In this document: positions 15,618 through 23,158 of the stretch, piece after piece | Layout: the number at the start of each line of letters is the position of its first letter | Position numbering within the stretch: position 1 is the first letter of the stretch | Assembly: GCF_014195545.1 (NCBI RefSeq) | Contig: NZ_JACIBX010000003.1 | Coordinates: 186,001-250,000 of the forward strand | Length of the DNA stretch: 64,000 nucleotides | Direction of reading: 5' to 3' | From: Limimaricola variabilis | GTDB lineage: Bacteria; Pseudomonadota; Alphaproteobacteria; Rhodobacterales; Rhodobacteraceae | Notes under the pieces: model-generated | What the model saw: only the letters and a program-made list of their open reading frames with translations | Database searches by the model: none | Told to the model about the DNA's origin: nothing | Made by a program: the position numbers and the translations under genes

Positions 15618-16163
15618 ATGAGCGAGATCGTCGTGATTTTCACCTGCAAGACCCGGAAGGACATCATGGAGGTCGGCGGCGCCGGCTGGTGGAAGATCGA
15701 TCCCACCCGCGTCTCGACCGCCGGCCGGGTGCTGCTGGTTCACAATGCCAACGATCCCCGGCAACGCGGCGACCAGGATCGGCACGGGCAGGCGTTCCTG
15801 AGCGGCACGGTCCGGCACGTGCGGCAGGACGAGGACGGCCGCTGGCTGATCCAGTTCGAGGAGTATGCCGAGGTGGAGGGCAGCTTCCGGTGGCCGGGTT
15901 ACCGCAACCCTGTGGCCTACATGGACGCGGACGAGGTGCTCGGTTCGGTGGAAGCGGGAGAATGGCAGCGGATGCCCGAGGTCGGTTTCCCGGATGCTCA
16001 AGCGGCGCGGCGGGCGTGGGACGCCGCCCACGGGGGTAGGAAGGCGCCATCCGCAGCGTCCGGAAGCCGGAGTTTCGGCGCTGTGATCGAGGAGCATCGC
16101 CAGCATCTGGCCGAGGAACTCGGCGTCGATCCGCAGAAGGTCCGGATCGTCATCGAGGCGTAG
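15618..16163 (+). CDS. Hypothetical protein, 181 aa
   Basis: Begins SEIVVIFTCKTRKDIME; a beta-rich N-terminal half contains conserved-looking Trp and Gly positions (GAGWWKIDPTRV, DGRWLIQFEEYAEV, FRWPGYRNPVAYMD), followed by a flexible Ser/Gly linker and a C-terminal helix (HRQHLAEELGVDPQKV) like those that bind partner proteins. Not recognised. It is divergent from the nuclease-like gene and ends four bases before the convergent gene at 16168. Context suggests an accessory or defence gene. Confidence 0.6.
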   Translation: MSEIVVIFTCKTRKDIMEVGGAGWWKIDPTRVSTAGRVLLVHNANDPRQRGDQDRHGQAFLSGTVRHVRQDEDGRWLIQFEEYAEVEGSFRWPGYRNPVAYMDADEVLGSVEAGEWQRMPEVGFPDAQAARRAWDAAHGGRKAPSAASGSRSFGAVIEEHRQHLAEELGVDPQKVRIVIEA

Positions 16164-16167
16164 ACGC

Positions 16168-16893
16168 CTACACGCCGCCGAGCAGCACATCGAGCGCGAG
16201 GGCCGTGGTCAGACCGACCCCCAGGTTTCCCATTGCGGCCTTCAAGGCGCGGGGCTCGACGCGCCCCGCGCGCAGAGCTCCCCGAGCGGTCAGAGCGGCG
16301 CTGACGAAGAGCGAGGCCCCGGCCGCTTCCAGCAGGTCCTGCGGCAGGCTCTCGCCCGGCAGGGCGCCGAATGCCGCACGGACTTCCGCCTCGAGCTCCG
16401 TATTGGCGAACCCGCTTCCCGACACACCGGGGATCATCGCCGCCACCTCCTCGGTCGACAGCACCTCGATACCCGGGTAGTTGGCGAGGTGCTCGTAGAC
16501 ATGCTCCGGCGCAGCCACAGCCTTGAGCTGGACCGCCCCGATGACCTCGCCGTTCACAACGAACTCCACATCCGAGCCCGGGTGGTTGGTGGCTTCGGGA
16601 AGCCGGGCGAATACGGCATCCCCATCGGCATTCTCGGCGGCTGCGAAAAGCAGCTCGTGGTAGATGCCCTTCACGTTCGAGATCACCCCGCGCAACTGCT
16701 CCGGCTCGAGGCCAGCCATGTAGTCTGCCAGCTCTTTCGGACTGGCCTCGTCCAGCGCGGTGCTGGAGCGGCGCAACGCGTCGAGAACGAGCGCCTCCTC
16801 CACGCTCCAGGCACGCTCCGGATCGTCGAGCAGGCGCTGGAGCGTGACCGCAAGCACCACCGTAGCGCTGCGTCGGCCTACGCTCGGCTCCAT
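16168..16893 (-). CDS. Nuclease-like protein with D-QLK motif
   Basis: A 241-residue protein. Residues about 70-135 read YHELLFAAAENADGD, EATNHPGSDVEFVVNGEVIGAVQLKAV: an Asp followed about 15 residues later by QLK, a known variant of the PD-(D/E)XK active site. The C-terminal third is Gly/Ala rich with hydrophobic helices (LFVSAALTARGALRAG, LGVGLTTALALDVLLGGV), suggesting membrane association. ATG 16893 overlaps the stop of the upstream membrane-protein gene by 16 bases, so the two are translationally coupled. I do not recognise a named family. A toxin or defence nuclease working with the coupled membrane protein is the leading guess. Confidence 0.55.
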   Translation of the reverse strand: MEPSVGRRSATVVLAVTLQRLLDDPERAWSVEEALVLDALRRSSTALDEASPKELADYMAGLEPEQLRGVISNVKGIYHELLFAAAENADGDAVFARLPEATNHPGSDVEFVVNGEVIGAVQLKAVAAPEHVYEHLANYPGIEVLSTEEVAAMIPGVSGSGFANTELEAEVRAAFGALPGESLPQDLLEAAGASLFVSAALTARGALRAGRVEPRALKAAMGNLGVGLTTALALDVLLGGV

Positions 16894-17588
16894 CGTTTCT
16901 TGATCTTCGCGAGGCGCGCGGCGGAGCGCCGCAGGCGTCGCCGCGGCCAGTAGGCGAGAGATCCCTGCGGTTCGGCGCATGCTGCTTCCTTCCCATCCTT
17001 GGAGAGTTCGCCCATGACGGCGAGGAGCGGCGCAAGGCCCTCCCGGGCGTAAAGCCGCCGCTCGAGCGGTGACAGGGCCATGGAACGGGCCCGGGCCACG
17101 CGCAGCGGGGCGGCCAGACGAAGCGCGGCGTAAAGTGCCGCCTGTTCCAGTTCAGACAACTGCTCCGGCCTGCGGCGTCGCCCGAAGAGGCGCCGTCGCA
17201 CCAGGATGGCAGCGGGAATGCCGAGAACGAGACCTCCGCCCGTCAGGATCAGGCTGCCCCCAGCGACCCCCATCCCGACGCTCGAGCCGATCCAGTACAG
17301 CGTTGCAGTGGTGGCCGCGGCCCCGGACAGCGTGGCGATCGCAGTGCCTGTGCTGGCTGCGCCGAAGAGCCCGATCGCCCCGAAAGTCCCGGCCATGACG
17401 CCAGCCGCCACCAGTTTCGAAGTGGCGGCCCCGACGATCGTGCCGGCGACCCGACTGGAGTCATGAAGCAGCGCTCCTACCACGCCGGTCAACGCAGCGT
17501 CGATCTCCCGAAGATCCCGCTGCATACGCCGGCTTGGGCGATATGGTCTGCGCGCAGATGATGACAAAGACCTTCGCACACGCCCCAT
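16878..17588 (-). CDS. Glycine-zipper membrane protein
   Basis: A 236-residue protein: basic N-terminus, a helix (MQRDLREIDAALTGVVGALL), then about 80 residues of Gly/Ala/Ser-rich hydrophobic sequence (AGVMAGTFGAIGLFGAAS, VGMGVAGGSLILTGGG) forming probable membrane helices with glycine-zipper spacing, then a very basic region (RRRLFGRRRRP) and a helical C-terminus. ATG 17588 is preferred to an in-frame ATG at 17690 because the extra residues look unstructured and GGGAG lies upstream. It overlaps the following nuclease-like gene, forming a two-gene unit. A pore-forming or membrane-anchoring partner is inferred. Confidence 0.5.
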   Translation of the reverse strand: MGRVRRSLSSSARRPYRPSRRMQRDLREIDAALTGVVGALLHDSSRVAGTIVGAATSKLVAAGVMAGTFGAIGLFGAASTGTAIATLSGAAATTATLYWIGSSVGMGVAGGSLILTGGGLVLGIPAAILVRRRLFGRRRRPEQLSELEQAALYAALRLAAPLRVARARSMALSPLERRLYAREGLAPLLAVMGELSKDGKEAACAEPQGSLAYWPRRRLRRSAARLAKIKKRWSRA

Positions 17589-17815
17589 AAGCCAATCCGC
17601 TCTCCCAACAGGCCCTTGAGGGTTTGTTACACGAAACAGCTCGCTGCAATAAACGATGGAAGTAGATCGATAGCGGACGCACCTTGCCATACCTTTAGGA
17701 AAGCCTAAAAAGAACGGCTAAAAAAGCCAGCCCATATGTAGAGCGCTGGATATACCTATAAGATACGGAGTTGCAGGTTATTTTTGCACATCTCCCATGG
17801 GTCATGAGTGATCTG

Positions 17816-19198
17816 CTACAGCCATGCCCTGTATTCAATAGCCCCCTCATAAAAGGATGGAGCTGAGAGCACGCTAAGATCAACGTTGTAGGGCGATATT
17901 TTCCCCAGCGGAACCTCAAAATGAACGGGGGCATCATAATTAGACCACCAAGTTTGATCAATGTAGTCATCCATGGGATCTGGCCTCCATTCCAAAGCAC
18001 GCAGTTCAATATCTTGCCCGCGAGACCTGCTCATAGAAGATATCAAGCTTTCGCAAGCCTCGGAATACTTCCCTTTCTCATTATCATCCCCCATAAACAT
18101 ACAGGATGGGACACGAAAGTTTTTCTCATGAGGCCTAAATACCCCCGCCCCTTCTTTTTGTGAAAGAATCCACCAGAAGCAACCCTCATCCTGCAAATAA
18201 AGCCCCAAATCTCCACTCATCATCGCAACTCCGAGAAGCTGCTGGGGGGCCCGAGCTCCATATCCTGCGGCCTTCCGGAAAAGGGGGAGATCGCCAGAAG
18301 CAAACTCGATGCTACCCTTAGCATAGTGCCTTGCCTTCAAAGAGGAATATTGAACACATGCATCTGAGTTATTGGCCAATGCTGACAACCTTAGCCAATA
18401 GAGGAGATGACCCTGATCCTTCGGGCCGGACTTCTGGATGAAGTCCCGCTCCTTCATCCATATCTTTTCTGCCCCAGCATACCCTTCCCAAGCATACTGA
18501 AGCATAGAGATGGGATCTCCACCGTACGCCCTGGACTTTATGTCCTCGAATCCTCTCTGAAAATCACATTGATCGTCATTTTGAGAGGCGGCAGAATAAT
18601 TTTTACCCTCAATATATCTACCGCAATTTGCATCACCCTGATCCGCATACAGCTTAACCTTCTCAAGGTAGTTCGGCACTGTTATTTTATAATGTTCCGC
18701 GTATCCGGGCTGCTCATATAGAGCAGAGGCTCCTTTCTCCCGAAGCATTTTCCTCTCATATGAGATCTTCATATCATCATGAAGAAGCGCGAGATTTAAG
18801 CATGAATCGGCTCGCGTCTCAGACGCCTTCTCAAATGAAGTTAATGCCCCCTGATAATTTCCTTCGGCGAGGCATAATAATCCAATATTATGGGAGGCGC
18901 GGGGCAATCCCGCATTGTCACAGTATCTATAAAGCGCCGCAGCCTTGCAAATATCTTTGTAACCAAAAAGTCCATAATAAAGGCAATCAGCCATCATACA
19001 AAGCTCTTGAACTCTCAAGATGCGCTCTGGATCTTCAACTTCCCTCAGGAGATAACTGCGTTTTCTCCCGTAGTAATCCCTCACGTCGGGATGTAGGGTT
19101 CTAACATAGTGAGATTTGGCGGAAATCGCAGTATCGCATGGGTATTCGAGCAGCACCTCTCCGTAACCTGATCGAATATACTCTGAACCAATAATCAA
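17816..19198 (-). CDS. Sel1/TPR-repeat protein, AT-rich
   Basis: A 460-residue protein with helical repeats of Sel1/TPR type: CKAAALYRYCDNAGLPRASH, IGLLCLAEGNYQGALTSFEKA, and AYGGDPISMLQYAWEGYAG and LSALANNSDACVQYS further on. Such repeats mediate protein contacts. Base composition and codon use are much more AT-rich than the rest of the window, a sign of recent transfer. The start is TTG 19198 after AAGGTGG; a 12-codon frame ending TTGA overlaps it. The C-terminal 150 residues (WWILSQKEG, DYIDQTWWSNYD) are unique. Function unknown; the island setting suggests defence or host interaction. Confidence 0.65.
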   Translation of the reverse strand: MIIGSEYIRSGYGEVLLEYPCDTAISAKSHYVRTLHPDVRDYYGRKRSYLLREVEDPERILRVQELCMMADCLYYGLFGYKDICKAAALYRYCDNAGLPRASHNIGLLCLAEGNYQGALTSFEKASETRADSCLNLALLHDDMKISYERKMLREKGASALYEQPGYAEHYKITVPNYLEKVKLYADQGDANCGRYIEGKNYSAASQNDDQCDFQRGFEDIKSRAYGGDPISMLQYAWEGYAGAEKIWMKERDFIQKSGPKDQGHLLYWLRLSALANNSDACVQYSSLKARHYAKGSIEFASGDLPLFRKAAGYGARAPQQLLGVAMMSGDLGLYLQDEGCFWWILSQKEGAGVFRPHEKNFRVPSCMFMGDDNEKGKYSEACESLISSMSRSRGQDIELRALEWRPDPMDDYIDQTWWSNYDAPVHFEVPLGKISPYNVDLSVLSAPSFYEGAIEYRAWL

Positions 19199-19524
19199 CG
19201 TTCCACCTTCGCCTTCGCCCCCACAAACATCATCTTATTTTCTGCAATCCCAAGTTGTCCAGTCCTTACTGGCATTGCCCTTGGAGCATTCTTTTACGCG
19301 CCCTATCGCAATGCCAGCTCAGGGAAGTTACGCACAGGCGGCGCAATGCTTCGAACCGTTTGCCTCGGAGGCCGTGAGGGAGCATCCTATTAACTCGACT
19401 TCCAGGAGCTTCCACAAGAACGGTGTGGAGATCGGATCGTCAGGGTTTGACACCCTTCCAAGCTTTGCGGGGAGTCGAGAGCGAGGGTACTTGGATCAGT
19501 ACGCCGCACCCTCTCGACAGAGGT
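19199..19524. other. Intergenic region
   Basis: About 325 bases between two minus-strand genes. An open plus-strand frame crosses it but shows no recognisable features and runs over the next gene. No clear terminator or RNA gene was seen; it must hold the promoter for the Sel1-repeat gene. Confidence 0.4.
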
Positions 19525-19953
19525 CTATGCGGTGCCGCTCCCGCTTTTCAGTTCTAACTGAATACGGGCATAAACTGAGTGCAGTTCCAGGGTCCACTCG
19601 CCGGGCCCGTGGGGATCTCGACTTGGGAACCAGTCGTCGTGCCAGCTGCTATCGGCCGCGACGAACACCGGGCCCAGGCCTGGGTCGAACTGGTCCCGGG
19701 TGATGTCTATAATCAGCCCGCCCCGCTTGAGCCAGGCATGCGACGATGGCGGACCGTCTTCTTCGAACCGGAGGCCGCAGATGTAGTCGAACGTGCCATG
19801 GCCCTGGCTCTCGAGGAAAGCCGCGAGAAGTTGGGAGACATCGCCGCAGCAGCCCCGGGGAAAGCAGCTGAAGCCTGCACCAAGGTCGCCATGGCACACC
19901 TCGATGGCACGGCGAACGGCATATGCGTCGCGGTGGAGGGGGTCGGTATCCAT
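19525..19953 (-). CDS. Cys-His-Asp hydrolase-like (transglutaminase/papain-like) protein
   Basis: A 142-residue protein with the order expected of a minimal papain/transglutaminase fold: a cysteine at the start of a helix (FPRGCCGDVSQLLAAFLES, about residue 35), a histidine in SSHAWLKRGG (about 72) and an aspartate in LIIDITRDQF (about 82). These would be nucleophile, base and acid. I infer a thiol hydrolase, peptidase or amidotransferase acting on an unknown target; sequence beyond the triad region is not diagnostic. It stands alone, divergent from the regulator at 20133. Confidence 0.6.
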   Translation of the reverse strand: MDTDPLHRDAYAVRRAIEVCHGDLGAGFSCFPRGCCGDVSQLLAAFLESQGHGTFDYICGLRFEEDGPPSSHAWLKRGGLIIDITRDQFDPGLGPVFVAADSSWHDDWFPSRDPHGPGEWTLELHSVYARIQLELKSGSGTA

Positions 19954-20132
19954 GCCCCATTACTATCCGATAACCCGTCTTATCGGATACGACCGTCTTC
20001 TCCTTCCCTGCTCCGCTCTGACCTCGCCGAAGGTTGAGTAAGCATTTATTTTGCGTGTCTGCATATTTTTGTTGACGCGAGTACCGACCGCGCCGTAGAG
20101 GTGACATGCAGATACGCTGCATGGAGTTCACA

Positions 20133-20990
20133 ATGTCGCGTCCTTCCCTCTCCGACCTTCGCCGCGAGCTCGCCGCCTCGCTCATCGTGCAGGCGAAGCA
20201 CATCGTCCTTGCCACCGACAGCCCGGAACAGGGCGAAGCCTTTCTCGGATGCGATCCCGAGGAGACCCGCGCCGAAGCTGTGGACCTGTCCCGCTTCCCC
20301 ATCGCGGCCGGGATCGAGGCGCTCCACGCCTATGCCTTTGCGCCCACAGGCGACGATCTTTATGACGTGGATGCCCTGCATGGCATGGCGCACTTCCTCT
20401 CCAGCCTCCCCCGCGAGGACTGGGACGGCAGCGTCCATGGCTTTCCGAACCGAGGGGCGCCGTCTGCGCTGGCCGACGTCCTCGATGCAGCTTCCGCCCG
20501 CGCCGCCATCGATGGACAGGAGGGCACCTGGACGGACGATCTTTCCATCCGACAGGTGGCGCTTCTCGCGGACATCACCGAGGGGGCGGTGCGCAACGCG
20601 CTTTCCCAGAGCGGAGCGGCCGGCCTCACCGCCGTTCCCGGGGCAAAGCCGGTGCGCATCTCACTCGACGAGGCCCGCCGCTGGCTTCCCGGGCGGCGCG
20701 GTTTCCAACCGACCCCGACCGGTCCTTCCGACGATCCCATCATGAACGAGCGCCTGCGCGCCTTCGACCGGATGGAGCAGCTGACCGACTTCATCGGGCG
20801 CCATGCGACCCGGCGGCTTGGCTCGACCGAAGCGCTCGGTGCGAAGGCCGCGGCCTGGCTCGACGGCAGCTATACGTTCGACGCGGCCGCGGCCCGCAAC
20901 GTGGCCGATGCGATCGGTGCCGATGCGCCGACCTTCGTGGGTAAGGCGCTCGAGCTGGCGCTGCGTCGCGATGCGGGGGATCTGGCATGA
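20133..20990 (+). CDS. HTH-domain protein, possible antitoxin or regulator
   Basis: A 285-residue protein. Residues about 138-190 (LSIRQVALLADITEGAVRNAL, then ISLDEARRWLPGRRGF) look like an excisionase/MerR-type winged helix in which the last strand and helix recognise DNA. The N-terminal 120 residues are helical and acidic and not recognised. ATG 20133 is preferred to an in-frame ATG at 20106. The stop overlaps the next gene (ATGA), so the pair is co-translated, as in toxin-antitoxin or regulator-effector modules. Confidence 0.55.
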   Translation: MSRPSLSDLRRELAASLIVQAKHIVLATDSPEQGEAFLGCDPEETRAEAVDLSRFPIAAGIEALHAYAFAPTGDDLYDVDALHGMAHFLSSLPREDWDGSVHGFPNRGAPSALADVLDAASARAAIDGQEGTWTDDLSIRQVALLADITEGAVRNALSQSGAAGLTAVPGAKPVRISLDEARRWLPGRRGFQPTPTGPSDDPIMNERLRAFDRMEQLTDFIGRHATRRLGSTEALGAKAAAWLDGSYTFDAAAARNVADAIGADAPTFVGKALELALRRDAGDLA

Positions 20991-21289
20991 TCGGCGCAAT
21001 CCACCCGGGGTTCCGGACCTGCCGCCACGCTCGCGCCCGTATGCAGGGTCGCTCGATCCGGGCGCAGGCGCTCGATCTGGTGCTTGCCTGGGGCCGCGAT
21101 GAAACGTCCTTCGACGGTCGAACCCTCGTCCGCCTGGATCGCGACACCCTTCATGAGCTTGAAGCGGAGCATCCGGAGCTGCGCGGTCGTCTCAAGATCC
21201 ACGCGATCCTCGCGACCGAAACCGTCGTGACCGTCTGCCACGACAGCCGGCGTCACCGGCGTCGCCGGAACCGGCGCCGCCCGCACTGA
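20987..21289 (+). CDS. DUF4258-like small basic protein
   Basis: A 100-residue protein with HARARMQGRSI near the N-terminus, an acidic middle and a strand (ILATETVVTVCHDSRR) near the C-terminus. This pattern (H..RM..R.I followed by a late VVTVY-like strand) recalls the DUF4258/BrnT-type fold of RNA-binding toxins. The last 15 residues are almost all Arg and His and could bind nucleic acid. Coupled by ATGA overlap to the HTH gene upstream. Toxin-like role is inferred and not proven. Confidence 0.45.
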   Translation: MIGAIHPGFRTCRHARARMQGRSIRAQALDLVLAWGRDETSFDGRTLVRLDRDTLHELEAEHPELRGRLKIHAILATETVVTVCHDSRRHRRRRNRRRPH

Positions 21290-21327
21290 CCGATTTCCCC
21301 GTTCCATCCCGACATTCGGAGAGCCCG

Positions 21328-22107
21328 ATGGCCTGTCTGCCCCTGCACGGTCGCGTCGACTGCACCCGCTGCTTTGCTTCTGCGAATACCGTGAAGTTCG
21401 ACACTACGAGGCGGACGTCTCCGGACGGAACGTGGCGCATTACCTCGAACCCCCTTGCCTGGGGGAACGCCGAACCCGAGATCGTGGTTCTGGGGTTCTC
21501 GAAGGGGCCCACGCAGGCCGGTGCGCTGGCCAGCGCACCGCACGACGCGATCGCCTACAGGGGATCGCGCACCGCCGTGGGCAAGATCCTCGCACATATC
21601 GGTGTAGTGCCTCAGCCAGAGGGCGGTCGATACAAGGAGATGGTCGACAGGCTTGTTTCGGATCGGAGCGGCCGCTTCCATTTCGGATCTCTCGTGCGAT
21701 GCACCGTAGTGCGATACGACGAAAAATCCCGCACCTGGAAAGGATCGGGAGGCGGGATGCTCGACAGGTTCACGGGAACCGGTTTCGGGAACGAGGTCGC
21801 GACGAACTGTGCATCGGAGTTTTTGGGCACGCTCCCGGCAAGAACGCGCCTCGTCGTCATGTTCGGGCTGGGAACCGGGCTCAACTACGTTCGCGCCACG
21901 CGAAAACTTCTGGAAACCGTGCGGCCTGGAACATGGCGAACTCTGAACGAAGTCGCATACACGGACGGTCAGGTCACGTTCGTTCATGTCGAGCATTTTG
22001 CATCGCAGGGTGCCCTGATCCCCGACTGGCTCGGAGAGACCGGCCACCCTCGCTCAGAGTATGGCCGCAACGCGCGGGATGCAGTCGAGGCCGCCCTCCT
22101 TGGCTGA
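21328..22107 (+). CDS. Hypothetical protein, possibly uracil-DNA-glycosylase-like fold
   Basis: A 259-residue protein with a CTRC pair near residue 12, the strand-loop EPEIVVLGFSKGPTQ (about 51-65), HFGSLVRCTVVRY near 120, and RLVVMFGLGTGLNYV near 175. The order of a glycine-ended strand, a central NC-like motif and a late hydrophobic strand is reminiscent of uracil-DNA-glycosylase-superfamily proteins, but no catalytic motif is clear. It ends before a bidirectional hairpin at 22162-22197. Function unknown. Confidence 0.5.
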   Translation: MACLPLHGRVDCTRCFASANTVKFDTTRRTSPDGTWRITSNPLAWGNAEPEIVVLGFSKGPTQAGALASAPHDAIAYRGSRTAVGKILAHIGVVPQPEGGRYKEMVDRLVSDRSGRFHFGSLVRCTVVRYDEKSRTWKGSGGGMLDRFTGTGFGNEVATNCASEFLGTLPARTRLVVMFGLGTGLNYVRATRKLLETVRPGTWRTLNEVAYTDGQVTFVHVEHFASQGALIPDWLGETGHPRSEYGRNARDAVEAALLG

Positions 22108-22161
22108 CCGCCCCGTGCCTGTGGTCCTCAACTTCCTGCCTTCCGAACCATGCAATGAAAC

Positions 22162-22197
22162 GGCAAGGGACCCGAGGGAATGCCCCGGGCCCCTGCC
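22162..22197. terminator. Bidirectional hairpin between convergent genes
   Basis: GGCAAGGGACCCGAGGG and CCCCGGGCCCCTGCC pair with three mismatches around a 4-base loop (AATG), in the 95-base gap between two converging stops. A factor-independent terminator serving both directions is likely, although the T tract is poor. Confidence 0.6.
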
Positions 22198-22202
22198 CCG
22201 CC

Positions 22203-22607
22203 TCAGGTCGCCAGCGCGCGATGGAGCGTCGCCACGATGTCTTGGAGCCGCGCTCCCGACCAAAGCACGTGACGATCGAAAGGCGCGGGTCCGGGCAGAC
22301 CATAAGCGGTTGTGAGCCGGCAACGGCTGGGGATCTCGCTCACGGTATCGAGCAGAAACTCGAGGCAGCTCACGGCCTCCTCGAGCAGGTCCCGCAGGTC
22401 CTCCTCGCTCGAGTCCGGTTCGAGATGCAGCTGTTCCAGCCGCTCGAGAGCGGCGGCAGCCTGGCGTCGTCCGGCCTGGGCGAGCACGCCGCCGAGCGTA
22501 TAGCGCTCGGCGTCGTACCAGGCACCGAGGCGGTTCAGGGCGATCTCGAGGATGGATGCACCCTCCACGGGTGCGGCGGCGACGGGGGGAAAGACGATCA
22601 AGTTCAT
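22203..22607 (-). CDS. Hypothetical protein, 134 aa
   Basis: A mostly helical, acidic protein (LGGVLAQAGRRQAAAALERL, SSEEDLRDLLEEAVSCLEFL). AGGTTCGTT lies before ATG 22607, a plausible ribosome-binding site. I do not recognise it. Composition matches the neighbouring island genes at 20-22 kb, with which it may have been transferred. Confidence 0.5.
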   Translation of the reverse strand: MNLIVFPPVAAAPVEGASILEIALNRLGAWYDAERYTLGGVLAQAGRRQAAAALERLEQLHLEPDSSEEDLRDLLEEAVSCLEFLLDTVSEIPSRCRLTTAYGLPGPAPFDRHVLWSGARLQDIVATLHRALAT

Positions 22608-22782
22608 AACGAACCTCCATCAGGGAAGTCCGGGGCAATTTCGCCCGATGGCCGCATCGGATAGGACGGCTGAAGCCGCCACGGCCGTCAAGACGAGGTC
22701 GCACGATCACGCAGACCTCGGAGCAGACCGGAACCGTCTCTCTCCAGCGCTCAGACCAAAGATAGGGGCGATTTCGCTGTGT

Positions 22783-23028
22783 TCAAGACTGCCTTTGGTT
22801 GAAAGTATTGAACCGCCCCAGCTGTCGGTATCCCGCTCCTTTAGCATTCCGATTATCTGTTCTTACGTGAAACGCGATCGCTTTATGTCCGTCTCCTCTG
22901 CCCCGCTCGAGCTCCCTCATAGCTTCTCTCAGCCATTCAGGTACCTCGGCGATCATGTCCGCGATGATCTTCGTCGGCTTCTCATCGAGCGTAAGTGTAC
23001 GCCGATTCCGCGCGACTTCTGGGTCACC
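22783..23028 (-). pseudogene. Gene fragment near the island edge
   Basis: A protein-like minus-strand stretch (RTLTLDEKPTKIIADMIAEV, PEWLREAMRELERGRGDGHK, AGYRQLGRFNTF) runs from a stop at 23029-23031 to TGA at 22783-22785. It has no start codon at its upstream end; the first ATG is at 22956, within conserved-looking sequence. It is best read as the 3' part of a gene whose 5' part was lost, close to the junction with the repeated prpF segment. Confidence 0.4.
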
Positions 23029-23158
23029 CTAATGTCGAAGAGGTTATTGCATGAGGGCGCGCCGGTTCCGGCGGGGAACTAATGAGAATATGCGCTACGC
23101 CACTGCTTCGATATGACCGAAAAGGTTTCCGCAGAACTTTGGCCTGGCAATAAATTGA

